A DNA stretch of 64,000 bases from Erigeron canadensis (lineage: Eukaryota; Streptophyta; Magnoliopsida; Asterales; Asteraceae), in contig NC_057767.1 of NCBI RefSeq assembly GCF_010389155.1, positions 744,001 through 808,000 of the forward strand, in the 5' to 3' direction. Below the pieces are notes generated by a model, which saw only the letters and a list, made by a program, of their open reading frames with translations, ran no database searches and was not told the DNA's origin. Shown in pieces: positions 32,374-44,397 of this stretch (position 1 is the stretch's first letter; every line of letters starts with the position of its first letter). A program made the position numbers and the translations under genes.

Positions 32374-33782
32374 TCTTAATCTTAATCTTATCTTATCTTA
32401 ATCTTAATATATACTATAAAACAGTTGAACTAATGACTTACTAACCAATCAAATCGCTCAATTTTATCAAATTGATTATCGCTTATGTCATCATTTAGAT
32501 TCCCTATAAATTAAAAATTCTAATAATAATTATCCAAATATATTATTATATTAGTATTTATTCTAATTTGTAGAAAAAGTCTCATCAATTTACATTATTT
32601 TTGTTTTCCATCAATAATTTACACTTTTTAGCTCTGAATACTTAATTAATACTTATTTTTAACCATCAACTTAAGAAGTTTTTTTTTATATTTATTTTTA
32701 ACTATTAATTTTAGAATATACTTTTTTGTAGAACAACATTTATATACTTAATTTTTTTAAATTACAATTGTCACTCAAATCAAGAAACCTAATTATTATC
32801 AAAGAATATGAAAACAATCACAGTTCTTATCTAATTATCATAAGACAAGTGATTGAAAATAAACATATTCGTGTTATGGTCTACATCATGTTTGTTTCTG
32901 TTATATGTTAGTCGATGAAAGTTATATCAATGAAAAATATATATATAACTCAATCAATTCATATATGTTCTATCAACTGTTATATAACACAAAAAAAAAT
33001 ATTTACAGTCAAAGTTGAAAGAAAAAGACTCATAAAGTCAAACTAGGACAATTAATATGAGACGGAGGGAGTATTAGATTAGATTTTTATACAACATCCT
33101 TATCCTAAACACTTTATGAATCATAAAACATAGGTCCATCACAGAACAAAACACAATTTACAAGAGAGAGTTACTTGAATACTAAATCGAAAACAATATG
33201 AACTCCATTCAAGATTCATTTTATCTCTCAATCAAAAAGGTACATAGGATTAACCATTTTTATTTATTAGGTTTGCGTATTAATGTTTAAAGTTACAATT
33301 GTTATTCAAATTAAGAGTCTTAATTGTTATCAAAGAATATGAAAAAAAAATCTTAATCTTATCTAATTATCATAAGACAACTGATTGAAAATAAACTTAT
33401 TCGTGTTATGGTCCGCATCATGATCAAATACATATACTTGAATGTCAAGTACATAATCACAAGTATTTTTATATTTTAATTATTAATTATCTTTCATAAT
33501 AATATCACATTATGAGTACTACTGGTTTCAAAAAAATTTATAATAAAGAAATTATTGTATCATGTGCCTTGTGCAATGACTACGACAAACAATCCATTAA
33601 TATGTATTAGCTAATAATGACAGTGACGAACCTGTGATTATCGTACTACAACTTGCAAAGTATAACATTTATAACCGTATATCTTCAAAATTATAAGGTT
33701 TTATGAATTAAATGTATGAAGATCTAATATTGATAATATCGTAAACCCCGTGTCCAGTGTTGGACACGGGTCTAAAATCTAG
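32374..33782 (+). mobile_element. Non-autonomous Helitron with canonical 3' end (Helitron B)
   Basis: It begins in a TCTTAATCTTATCTTATC run preceded by A (exact first unit ambiguous within 32374-32395). It ends with a perfect hairpin, arms CCCGTGTCCA (33747-33756) and TGGACACGGG (33761-33770), loop GTGT, then TCTAAAATCTAG before a T at 33783. This is the textbook Helitron terminus with the hairpin 12 nt from the end. The interior is non-coding and holds a Stowaway right-end remnant (GAGACGGAGGGAGTA near 33059). Confidence 0.85.
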
Positions 33783-33821
33783 TAGGCTATTAAAAGTGTT
33801 ACAATCTACTCATAAATAATA

Positions 33822-34077
33822 CTCCCTCCGTCCCACTAGAAGTGTCCTACTTTGAATATTCAAAGTCTTTATTTTTAAACTTTGACCATAAATATATTTT
33901 GTTGTGTTATATAAAAGTTGATAAAAGTTATACCCTTAAAAAACACGTCTAGAACACAATCAATTCATATAACTTTTATCAAATATTATGTAACACAAAT
34001 AAAATTATTTGTGGTCAAAGTTACAAATGTTAGACTTTAAAAATTCAAAACATGACAATTCTAATGGGAGGGGGGAG
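33822..34077. mobile_element. Stowaway-type MITE (Tc1/mariner)
   Basis: CTCCCTCCGTCCCACTAGAA at the left and the inverted AATGGGAGGGGGGAG at the right are flanked by TA on both sides (33820-33821 and 34078-34079). The interior arms (ACTTTGACCATAAATA and the complement TTTGTGGTCAAAGT) also pair. Length is 256 bp. Confidence 0.85.
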
Positions 34078-34079
34078 TA

Positions 34080-34806
34080 TCAAATATATACAATCTATTT
34101 AAGTTTTAAGCTTCATAAAACAATTTGAAGAAAATATAAACAATGCAAATTAATCATGAAATGTAATATTAAAAATATATAGAGTTTCATAAAAATCATA
34201 TAGTTACCGTGATCACTTTTGACCACTATATAGCTCCTCGATCCACCGTATATCCCATCCACTAAACAAGTGAACGTACAATAATAACATATATTCAACT
34301 TTAACAATATAAACAAGAAAAGTGACAAGATTAAAAAGGAAAAACTCACTTATCTTTGAATAAGTTTTTACTTATTTTAATTTACTATGTATTTTTTTAA
34401 AAAAAAAATTGGTATATTACCGATCCATCTAACCAGTTTAACCCAAAAATACCACTAAAACCAATTAATCCGGTTATTTTCCAGTTATACTAAAAGGCCC
34501 TCCAAAGTCTACTCGTACGGCTACGGCTAACGGGGTAACGGTTTAACCGGCTAACCGTCATTTCCGGTCAATCCAATTTAAAAAACATTAATCGTGGTTT
34601 CCCAGTACTATTGCTTCCTTAAAAAAAAAAAAGAATTTATCAATTCGGCCGTTTGGCAAATTAGTAAAATAAACACGACAAATATTCAATTAACCATGTG
34701 CATTATAAGAAATACGTACAAAAGACTTCTTTCAAAAGGAAATATATATGAACTAATTAAAGGTGATATGGTACAAAAGCATTGCGTTTCTTTTAATTGT
34801 TTGTTT
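34080..34806. other. Intergenic, no gene recognised
   Basis: AT-rich; GGTTTAACCGGCTAACCG at about 34540 and a CCGGTT-rich patch. No gene. A short + frame at 34594-34815 has no recognisable homology. Confidence 0.45.
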
Positions 34807-34890
34807 TCAACATGAAAAACGCTTCCACAATGACCAAACGTTTTGTGGTAGTCAACACTGCTTGCTTTTGTTAAGTGGCTTCTTTTTAGT
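34807..34890 (+). promoter_or_regulatory. Conserved upstream block of DUF761 gene d, with W-box
   Basis: Nearly identical to 30351-30440 before gene c. AGTCAA (W-box core on the - strand) is at 34850-34855, 195 bp before ATG compared with 192 bp in gene c. TTTAAATA at 34930-34937 is the TATA candidate. Confidence 0.65.
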
Positions 34891-35049
34891 TTAATTTGCT
34901 TTAGTTACAACTTTTAAATTTTTTTTGTCTTTAAATATCCCTCCCTTGTTCTCCCATTTTAACTACAAACCTCGATCGAGCTCAATATCCTTCGATATCT
35001 CTTCGTCCTTGTTCTTCAAAATAATAATAATAAAAAAAAGAGATTGAAA

Positions 35050-35523
35050 ATGGAACAAAATTTACCAATAATCACTAAGAAAGTATGGAGGTTGGTGCGT
35101 GTGATGTTCTTCATGTTGAAGAAGGGAATTGCCAAACGAAAATTTTTACTTGACCTTAACACGATGATGAAGCGCGGCAAGATCACTGGCAAGGCCTCAA
35201 CGATCCCCAGAGAATACGAATTTAGTTGTCGTGACACCCCTCCTTACCCGCTCTCTCTTTTTTCTACTAACAAGAAACACCAAAACAAACGCACCCCCTT
35301 TGCTACTTATTGTAATCCACCTTTGGTTGTGGACGATTGTGATGACATAATTATAAATTCTGCTGTACTTAAAGCACTCGGTAGGGAGGCTCCCGTGGTT
35401 GATGAACAACTGATGAAAATGGACTCACCAGCAGCATACGATAATGAAGATGATTGTGTAGACGAGGCCGCTGAGAACTTCATTAGGAGGTTCTATAATG
35501 ATCGGATACGTACTGAAAACTAA
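35050..35523 (+). CDS. DUF761-domain protein d
   Basis: Single exon, 157 codons from ATG 35050. The frame is open two codons further up from a TTG, but ATG 35050 aligns with MEQN of the sister genes. N-terminus KKVWRLVRVMFFMLKKGIAK, LLDLNTMMKRGKITGKA; then YEFSCRDTPPYPLSLFS, VVDDCDDIIINSAVLKAL, MDSPAAYDNED and VDEAAENFIRRFYNDRIRTE. It differs from gene c mainly in the linker after the LFS core. It lacks the His-rich insert of genes a and e. Intact, probably expressed; function unknown. Confidence 0.85.
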   Translation: MEQNLPIITKKVWRLVRVMFFMLKKGIAKRKFLLDLNTMMKRGKITGKASTIPREYEFSCRDTPPYPLSLFSTNKKHQNKRTPFATYCNPPLVVDDCDDIIINSAVLKALGREAPVVDEQLMKMDSPAAYDNEDDCVDEAAENFIRRFYNDRIRTEN

Positions 35524-36642
35524 ATGAGCTAGGGACTATATATATGTATAATTGCTTTAGCTATCATTAGGGGATTATACACTTGATCCATATGTTAATG
35601 TGTTTCAAGCATTAGATTTTTTGTTAACTGTGTAACCCCGACAATTTTGATTTATTTTTATAGTTTTAATGAAATATCAATAAACCAGGATTCGAACTCA
35701 CGTCATATTTTTTTATTTTTATTTTTTTCTAAAGTTAGTTTCGATTCAGACGTGCTGGAGTAAATTTTAACCAACAAATCGCTGGACCTCCAACCCTCTG
35801 CTCATGGAAAATACCTTGAGATGAGAAACCCAAGACTCGAACCCAAGACCTTGGGAAAAACTCACCTCCGGAGCCCACATAGTGGATTTAGAATATCCCC
35901 TAGCCAACCCACCTATAATATTGTTTTATAGTGAATGAAGTTTAGTAAAAATATCTATTTATTATATTAAATATTAATAAAGAAAGATTGTGGTGACATA
36001 AGATTTTTTAAAATTTGTATTAACACACATCCTTTTAATTTAATAATGACATCATCATACTTTTTTTATATAAAATTCAGAATATCTTTTTTTTCAAATA
36101 TGTATTATTAATGTAGATTTTTATTAAATGTCCATATTATTATGTAAAATTTTAAAGGGATTCATATCCCAACCAAGCTTTTTTGGTATCTATACCACAC
36201 ATACTATTTACAGCGATAGTCGCTGCAAATAGTGCGGACCCCCTGTTTGTAATGGTAAATCTGGAAAAAAAAAATAACGGGCCCCCTATCAGTAATCACT
36301 GCAAATAGTTGGATATGGACAAAAACACCACTATTTTAATTACCAAAAAAGTGGTCGGGATACCAGCCGTCAATTTTAATCACCTTCTTTTTTTGTTATA
36401 GTAGGCCAAAAACTATGATTTTTTTTTATAACGTTTTTTTTTTTTTTCGCCAACCGAATGTGTTTTATTGTGTATCCACAACTACACAACTTTTGTTTCC
36501 GTTTAGTTTTGTTTTTCACATAACAATTTATCACAACTTTTTAACTTATTTAATTAACGCTGTTATTATACATTTTAATATGACAACATATTTTAAAGCT
36601 ATCGAGTATCATTCAGTTTTTTTGTAAAATGTCTATCAGTTA
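35524..36642. other. Intergenic with SINE remnant and small hairpin
   Basis: At 35803-35885 a - strand SINE-like piece has box B GGGTTCGAGTC (complement of 35834-35844). At 36203-36233 the inverted pair ACTATTTACAGCGA / TCGCTGCAAATAGT with a 3-nt loop forms a 14-bp stem with one mismatch. No gene. Confidence 0.45.
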
Positions 36643-36672
36643 ACCTGGGTTGAACCCGGGTTGATTAGCTAA
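36643..36672 (+). mobile_element. Helitron 3' terminus, second family
   Basis: Hairpin ACCTGGGT / ACCCGGGT with loop TGA (36643-36661), then TGATTAG and CTAA before a T. The same terminus in reverse is at 61014 (ATTAGCTAG before T, with a CCGGGTTAAAACCGGG hairpin). The element body should lie to the left but its 5' end is not found. Confidence 0.55.
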
Positions 36673-39087
36673 TATACTTATATATTACCGTGTTAGTTAC
36701 AAGAAGATTAACGAACTTTTTTATAGTAAAGTGAATTATTAAATAAATACAAATGAATAAACTTTATGAATTTAAATTTAAAAAATAGAAGTGAAAAAAA
36801 TTGTTAATTCAAATGTAAGTAATGTAAATAAGAAATTAAATTAAAATAATGTAATTATGAAACGTACATCATATATTTTATCTCATTCTTTTGTAAATGA
36901 AATTTGTTTTAGTATCTTTTTCATCTTTTATCTTTGATATATATGAACACGTTGAAATCTTTGGATCTAATTTGAAAAACTAAAAAAATACAAATGTTCT
37001 TGTCAGGTCTCTAATTAGTCAATACTTTAAAATACTGATCAGGTTTAGTTTTGTGTGAAATACATTGATAATTAAATATACATGGGTAATTAATCAATTT
37101 TTATATTTTTTTTTAACATTCGGTCGTTTACAACATTAGGAAAATCTCACCGTATAATTATGAAGTATTGCACGTATCCTAGATAATAAAATATTAACTA
37201 GGTGTCGTTACAAATATTCATATGGAAACCTTAAGATTTGTCATGCTTATGGAAGAACTTAATTTAAGCGTTTTTATAGGTAAATCACATATATGTTTCA
37301 TAAAAATAGTTTTTAAGTAAAATAAAACAAATATTAAAGTAAAACAAATGAAACAATAGATTTCTTTTCATTGAAAATCATCGTGCATCATAAAAATCAT
37401 CGTGCATCAATTTAATCATAATTTAAGGGTAAAGATTTTGTTTTATTTATTTTACTTTAATATTTGCTGTATTTTACAATACCTGACTCTAAAAAAAAAT
37501 TGTATACCGAAATTATAAACTTTGTTTTATAATTTTGCTTTGGAAGCATAGCTAAGTCCTTCCTCCAGGTTCAGTCTAACCATTAACCAACCTCCCCATA
37601 TATTTCAATCAAATTTCCCTCTTGCAAATCTCAGGTATCATTCCTCGATGATGTTCTTTTTCTTTTTTTTTTTTTTGGTTTTCTTCAACTAAGGTAAATT
37701 TCTTAGTAATATTTATCTTTCTTATCTACCAATAAACTAAAATAGGAGTGAGACATCTTTTGATCGACACATGACGTGTTTCTTAAGCGACACGTGTCAA
37801 CTTAAATCTTTATTTATATATTTTTTTAGATTTTAGATTTCATATACAACTAAAACTTCTAATTATTTAATTGATATATAGATATAGATTCCTAATAAAA
37901 TTATGACTTTTATATTCAAAATTATATTTATTCATTATTACCATAAATAAGAGATTTCCATCATCAACCTTATTTTTTGACAATAAATTTAATAATTTAA
38001 TATATTTATTATTAAACTAAAACATGATTGAAATAATCTTGAAATAATACGTGGCATAATCTTTAATGATATATGTCCTTTTAATTAATTAATTTATATT
38101 AAATTAGTTTTTTTAATAGTATATACATTCGATTTCTTTATTAGACTTAGAATTAAACTCTAAATCTTGACATATAGATACAAAACACATTATAAACATA
38201 TTTGATTCATCGTTTTCTCATTAATAAAATTGTCTCTCTTTCTTTCTTAATTCTTCATCTCCTATCAATTATATTACTTATAATAAGTTATTAGCATAAA
38301 TACTTCAAAAATTGAAGTTTATGATCCGAAATTACAAGACTATTTGTCGTCATCCACTATATTTACAAGTTCCGATTTTGATGCGATTGTAAAAATTAAA
38401 TGTAAATCCAAAACTTTAACTAAACATATATTATATTTATCAATACTGTTTATTATAACTTACTTTCGATCATCGGATTATTTTAACCACACTTTATTTC
38501 GTACTCACGAATCATGTATGAGGCATATTCATATTTCTTTATGATACAATCTATATAACTACCGTACATCGTACGAGTATTAGGACTAGTATTATACTAA
38601 ACTAACTCGTATCGACACAGATTGATTACTCTTCGTTTAATATTTCAGGTATCTTCCCATCTTTTTTAAAGTTTTTAATTTTATCATTTTCCATGGTTGA
38701 TTATAGTTTTTTGATTTTAGGGTTTTCTTTAAAAAAAATTTATATTTGGGGTTTTTTCTTTTTAATTTTTCAATTTTTAAAGGCACTTGCAGGGGAATTT
38801 TATACCAACTTAAATGTACTATATCCAAATTCAGTAAAAGATCTTCAAAATTCCTCTTATTCCATAACTATATTCCGAATATTTGTCATTAAATTAAGAC
38901 TACTTTTACAATCAAATAATTCACTTTTTAAACTACTTGGGTATATCAGATTCTGCAGAGTATGTGTTGCTGATAATTTTTAGACTTTTAGTATGAACTT
39001 TTGAAGAGCAATTTGTAGCATTTGCTAACATTTATCTGGATAACTCCTTTAGCTTTTTTTATGTGCTAACAAGAAATGTAGTTGTAA

Positions 39088-39119
<32 letters not shown>

Positions 39120-39139
39120 GATAGGCAATTTTAACAAGT
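36673..39139. other. Intergenic, no gene recognised
   Basis: Very AT-rich; a T-run at about 37663-37675, ATCATCGTGCATCA repeated at 37378-37408, and a (TA)n run at about 39089-39112. Short frames at 38344-38983 lack homology I recognise. Confidence 0.45.
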
Positions 39140-39873
39140 ATGACAATGGGTGATTTAGGGTTTTTTTTTGTCATTAAGTGCTGAGTTTATTAACTCGGTT
39201 TCAAAAGTATGGAAGTCTTTGATCGATAGCAAGGACATTATCACTGCTCACACCACCCGCCTCATCAGTCAACCCGAAAGTCAACATCATCGTCTACTTG
39301 TAAGGTACGGAGATTTAGATGATTCCAAAATCAAATATATTTCATTTGTCGATGATGACAGTTTCCGACATCACCAAAAGATTACCGACTTTCCTCCTAA
39401 TTCGGTTACCAGATATAGTCTCAAATCACAATTAGCCGATAGCTCTGAGCTCTCATTGTTTGTTCTGCATTTACGACAATAAAACGGCTGTTATTTGGAA
39501 TCCTTCGATAAAAAAATCTGTTCCTGTTACTTTCCGTAAAGTTAGCCCGTATATGACTCATGTTGGTTTTGGCGTTTGTCCTCACACTCTTGACCCTAAG
39601 TTAGTGATGATTAATGATATTTCTTATTGGATGGATTTAGAATATACAAGTTGTCATCAAGTTGAGGTTTTTACATTAAGTTCAGGGTCTTGGAGAAGTC
39701 CTTTAAGCACCAATCTTCCTCATAAGTCGATTGATTTTAGAAGTTCTCGGGCAGTTATAGATGGGTTCATTTATTGGGACGCTTCTGTCACAGTTAACTT
39801 GTATGGTGAATTCATTACTTGCAATTTTAAAAAGGCGCTCCATCCTGACATTGACTCGCAGCTTTTGAAGTAG
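39140..39873 (+). pseudogene. F-box protein with FBA-type domain, truncated and frameshifted
   Basis: ATG at 39140 leads after a shift into FINSVSKVWKSLIDSKDI, the end of an F-box. Most of the box is collapsed by deletion. The frame runs to 39482, then shifts near 39465 into CIYDNKTAVIWNPSIKKSVP, GFGVCPHTLDPKLVMI and VEVFTLSSGSWRSP, typical of F-box associated (FBA) domains of the CPR1/CPR30 group. It ends early at 39873. The segment normally lying before the VWNPS-type motif is missing. Two frameshifts and internal deletions make it non-functional. Confidence 0.85.
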
Positions 39874-39921
39874 GCAAAGCGGCCTTTTAGTGGCAATTAG
39901 TTTAAGCTAGTGAGTATGCTT

Positions 39922-40682
39922 GCAGATTTGACTTTTAAGGTCAACTCTATAATTGTTCTAAAACCTTATGTTAGTAATCAAACATCCTTTTAGTATGGTA
40001 AATTTGGTGTTTTTGTGGATTTGCTCTTTAGATATCAATCCATCAACTGTAGCCCGTTTGTTTTCTGCTACAAACAACATGATTTCGTAATTGAATACAT
40101 TGTGTAGAAACACAAACTTAGTAATTATATATAGCATCTCCGCTATTGATTTGCAAACAAGTGATGTTTGTTATATATTACTCCCTCTAATTAGTATGAT
40201 CAAGAATGTATTTTAGAATATTATTAGTTCTATTTTATTTTTCAAAAGGTTTTTCAGGATTACCCAAAAAGACGAGCTGATTTATTGTAGCAGTCTAGTC
40301 AAATTTGCCTCTTCAGATTTGACTTTTAAGGTCAACTGTATAGTTCTAAATCTAAAACCGATGTTAGTACGGTAAATTTGGTGTTTTTGTGGATTTGGTC
40401 TTTAGAAATCATACCATCAACTGTAGTCTGCTGATTTTCTCCTACAAACAAACGTGATTTTGGATACGTTGCGTAGAAAGTAGAAACACATATTTGGTAA
40501 TGATATATAGCCTCCCCGCTATTGATTTGTAGTACTAGTAAGTAGTAAAATCAAGATTATATTCTAGAATACTTTAATTTTTTTTATTATTATTTTTTTT
40601 CAAAACGCTTTTCTTTGATTAAGGATTACCCTGAAAGACGAGCCATTTTTACTCATTGTAGCGGTCTACTCAAATTTTCATG
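39922..40682 (+). repeat. Tandem duplication, two units of about 390 bp
   Basis: Unit 1 (about 39922-40312) and unit 2 (about 40313-40682) share CAGATTTGACTTTTAAGGTC, GGTAAATTTGGTGTTTTTGT, CATCAACTGTAG, CGCTATTGATTTG and GACGAGC. Substitutions and small indels show an old duplication. It is non-coding, directly downstream of the F-box pseudogene. Confidence 0.85.
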
Positions 40683-40859
40683 TGGCCGATTCTAGACATT
40701 TTCTTAACCACCCTCAAATAAACTAAGGACGGATTTTAAATCTGAGATCTCTTGTAATTAAACTAATTGGCTGAAGGTTAAGATTATATTCGGTTAAACT
40801 GCATGCATAATATTTTTATCTAAAACACGTTACAAAGGGAGGGGATTCCTTAAAGTTAT

Positions 40860-40990
40860 CTCAATTTGAGTAGTCAATTTGGAAAAATCTTGACCATTGG
40901 ATTAAAATTAAGGGTCAAGATTTAAAACATATCTTTAAATCTTTTGACCTTAGTTTTAAATCTTGACCGTTACAAATGGTTAAGAAATTC
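40860..40990 (+). promoter_or_regulatory. W-box-rich hairpin upstream of DUF761 gene e
   Basis: TTGACC occurs at 40890-40895, 40944-40949 and 40963-40968, and inverted (GGTCAA) at 40913-40918. GGGTCAAGATTTAAAAC and GTTTTAAATCTTGACC form inverted arms. The sequence looks like part of a MITE. It lies about 330-410 bp before ATG 41301. TTGACC is the core bound by WRKY factors; a role here is inference. Confidence 0.45.
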
Positions 40991-41204
40991 ATATCTTACA
41001 AACATAATGGATGTAAACCTAATCAATCAAATCAGAGGTGAAGCTATAGTAGGGTGTTTAACATTTTACAATTGACACAAACCCGTAATGTAGTAGGCTC
41101 ATCTTAATCGAACAACCGACCCTCTTAATATCAAATCTTAGCTTGGCCAAATATCAAACCCTTTAAGCTAATATAAAACTAAGATAGCCGACCTTCATTT
41201 TCCC

Positions 41205-41212
41205 TATAAATA
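41205..41212 (+). promoter_or_regulatory. TATA box of DUF761 gene e
   Basis: TATAAATA, 89 bp before ATG, followed by CTCCCCTGCCTCCTTCCTCC, the pyrimidine-rich leader type seen in the sister genes. Confidence 0.6.
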
Positions 41213-41300
41213 CTCCCCTGCCTCCTTCCTCCCTTAACCACAAAACATCATACACCTTTCCTTCAATTCCCTCTCTAAAACTAAGCAAATCCTTAGAGAG

Positions 41301-41900
41301 ATGGAACAAAACTTAAAAGTAATCTCCAAAAAAATAAGAAGCTTGATGCATGTCATGTTCTTCATGTTAAAAAAAGGCATTTCCAAAACTAAAGTCTTTG
41401 TTGATCTTAACATGATGATCATGAAACGTGGCAAAATCGTCGGAAAAGCCTTTAACAACCTTCTTTTTCACCACCACCACAACTGGGCTGCCAATTCCTT
41501 CCACCATCACCCACACTGCCTCTCCTCCCCCACACCATCATCCGACGAATACGAGTTTAGTTGCACCACCACTCCTCAATACCCACTTTCTCTTTTTTCC
41601 CCAAACAAACAACACAAAAAGAAAAATGACCATGGCGAGTACACCACAAATATTGATATGAATCATCATGATGATATGATTATCAATAATGCTTCTGTAA
41701 TAAAGGCATTAGAGATGCTAACAAGTACCAATGCATCACCGGCTCTCCCGAAATTTGGGAAGAGTCCGACGGTTAAGCAGTTGAGGATAACGGATTCGCC
41801 ATTTCCATTAAGTAATGGTGAAGGAGATGGTTATAAAGTGGATGAGGCTGCTGAGAAGTTTATTATGAGGTTCTATAATGATTTGAGACGTCAAAACTAA
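41301..41900 (+). CDS. DUF761-domain protein e
   Basis: Single exon, 199 codons, intact. N-terminus KKIRSLMHVMFFMLKKGISK, VDLNMMIMKRGKIVGKAF, then NNLLFHHHHNWAANSFHHH, almost the same His-rich insert as gene a. Core EYEFSCTTTPQYPLSLFS, a second polar stretch (NKQHKKKNDHGE), RITDSPFPLSNGEGDG and C-terminal VDEAAEKFIMRFYNDLRRQN. Genes a and e are the outer members of the cluster yet the closest pair, apart from c/d. Function unknown. Confidence 0.85.
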   Translation: MEQNLKVISKKIRSLMHVMFFMLKKGISKTKVFVDLNMMIMKRGKIVGKAFNNLLFHHHHNWAANSFHHHPHCLSSPTPSSDEYEFSCTTTPQYPLSLFSPNKQHKKKNDHGEYTTNIDMNHHDDMIINNASVIKALEMLTSTNASPALPKFGKSPTVKQLRITDSPFPLSNGEGDGYKVDEAAEKFIMRFYNDLRRQN

Positions 41901-44397
41901 ATGAAGGTGTAGAGTGTAATTAGCTAGCTAATAATTCTTCAAAGGGTTTACACTTGATATATTCTCATTTGTATCTCTTCTCATACATTTTAATAGTATG
42001 ACATAATAAATCAACACTTTAGGTGGAAATTAACGAATCGAAACATGTTTGAGTCAAAGTAAAGATATATGTGATGTATAAAATGTATCAATTATATAAA
42101 ATGTATCAATTATATACTTTGGTTTAAACGGTTTAGTTGGTTTCGACCATATCATACATTGCTAATACAGTTGTCTGTGTACTTATAAAGTTTTGAATAT
42201 TTTACTCAACTTTTGCTGCATATATAGTTGTTTAGGTATTTATTTTAAAATATAATGATTAATGTTTATATTTTTTTAACGGCTATTAATTTTACTCCGA
42301 CTATAAAGTATAATGATTAATGTTTTCGTTTGGTAGTGGTCACTTTGAAAGCATAAGAATCAAGTCTTTCATCGGGCTAGTGAGAAAACGTGTGTAGGGA
42401 TAAGAAAGCTATTATATCTTGGCCAATGTGGTCATTGAGTCCGTCTTTTTTTTTATAATTGCATTTACGCCTTTTGTTTTTCTTCGTTTTGGCGTCTTGC
42501 CGAAGTATAGTATTAATAAAATCTCAGTCGTTCCAAAAAAAAAAAAAATATCAAAGTTGGAATAACTAATACTCAAGTTTCTATTGAGAAAAATAAAATA
42601 CTTACTTAATCTTTTTTGTATTTAATTATTTTCTTAGAAACGGTTTTCATGAAATTGAAGTTTAAGTATTTGAAAGGCAATATCATTGAACGGTTTGAGC
42701 CCCCAATTTACTGTTAAAAAAAAGGAAGAAAAAAAAAAGAAAGAAAGAAAGAAAAAGGATAAACGTGATGTTCAAGATCTTCGGGGGTTGGTTAGTGGAA
42801 TTAAAAAGTGGTCTATGAGATATGAAATGAAGACAATAACATAATCAATAATCACTCCAAAATGGTCATTACATTCCTTTTACATAGTGTGTCCTTAATA
42901 ATTTAGTTAACATATTGTGTTTAGACAATTATAACTTTAATCTGATATTTAGGCACTAAATGATTAAAAATTTGGACAGTAATCAACTAATCATCATGTT
43001 CTTTTATTGTTAGTCATCAGAATATTATATTTTAAATTTGGTAAGGGGAAAGTTATAAAGAATTTTTATGAGACAAGTTTCAACCTTTAATAACGTTATA
43101 GAACTTAACATTGGTCCCGCCTTTGGAACTTTATGTTGGAGGAAATCGTAGGGGTTTATACATGTTGATTCCTTAGTCATTAAGCATACAAACCTAAAAT
43201 GAGTTTGAGTCAATGAGACGGCTAATGACGCAAAGGTCAAAATTTGGTGTCAACGTTTTTAACGGGTAACCAAATTGTTGACACCACCTAATCTGTTGCG
43301 ACAAGGGCATAAGCAAGATTCAAAGTTAACCGTAACACAATTTTTTTAAATCATTAATAGTCTTGTATATTATTGGCGTTAAAAAATGTTAATGACCAGA
43401 TGGCTACAGTTTTAAACACTTTTTAAGATTTTTTGGTGTGGCTATTTTAGCTGTTATAAATTAAGGTTTTTGTCATTTTGAGAGTTTCTATTTCTCGTTG
43501 CACAATACGTCTCTATAAGTTTTATTAGCAAAATCTCTTAAAAGTTTAAACTTTACTACATTGATCAGTATCACACATTACTTTATTGTCACAACAAAAT
43601 CATATTTCAAAAAATAAATAAACTACATCAATTTAATGAATTCGTAACCTGGGCTACTCCTAATTATATAGTAGGTCTGTCTATGGGTTGCAATCTCCGG
43701 CTAAGCACGATACAGTCATGAAGATATGGGAGGGTCCTGTTTTACAATTATAACTAAACTACTGAATATTGATACCATCAATTCCTTTGTTGTGGATACT
43801 TATACTTATTCTAGTACTACTCTATAGATTCTAAAAAGTTAAAATAATTACGTCTAAAATGCAAATAAAAACACTTCCAAAATATCGTGACGAAAACAAC
43901 TTTGTAGTGTTGTCAAGATGCAACACTTTATTAGTGTTATAAAGTACTTAAAAGCGGTAGTCGGCGTCGCGACATTTCAAAGTCAATAAACAATCATTTC
44001 TGGAATGTTATTGATTGTCAAAAGAAAATTTGAATTACTTGAGTTGAACTTTTATGAAGAGCAGCATCCTAGCTTGTTCTAAAAATCTTTATGAAGACAA
44101 TACTATGGGATATTAAAATTTGTAACGTACATTTCACTATCATTAGAACTCAGAAGATGAGTAGATTTTTTTAAAGAAAATCTTACAGATTTGTTAGGAA
44201 GTTGAACCCAATACTTACGGGTAAAACCAAAAATACATCAATTAGTTGGTCAATAAAAGTAAATTAATGATAAGTACAATGTTTAGAGATATTAGTTAAT
44301 AATAATGGTTTAAAGATAATAGTATAATTACTCATGAAGCTAAGGTTAATTTACGAAAATAACGATTAATTGAAACAGTAATTACTGACTCGAAGTT
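41901..44397. other. Intergenic, no gene recognised
   Basis: AT-rich, with AAAATGTATCAATTATATA repeated at about 42080-42115, an A-run near 42535-42550 and a GAAA microsatellite at about 42738-42755. A - strand frame at 43025-43240 has no recognisable homology. Confidence 0.45.

Noticed and set aside
38344..38983. Short frames as small genes
   Set aside because: AT-rich, no homology, no promoter or splice context.
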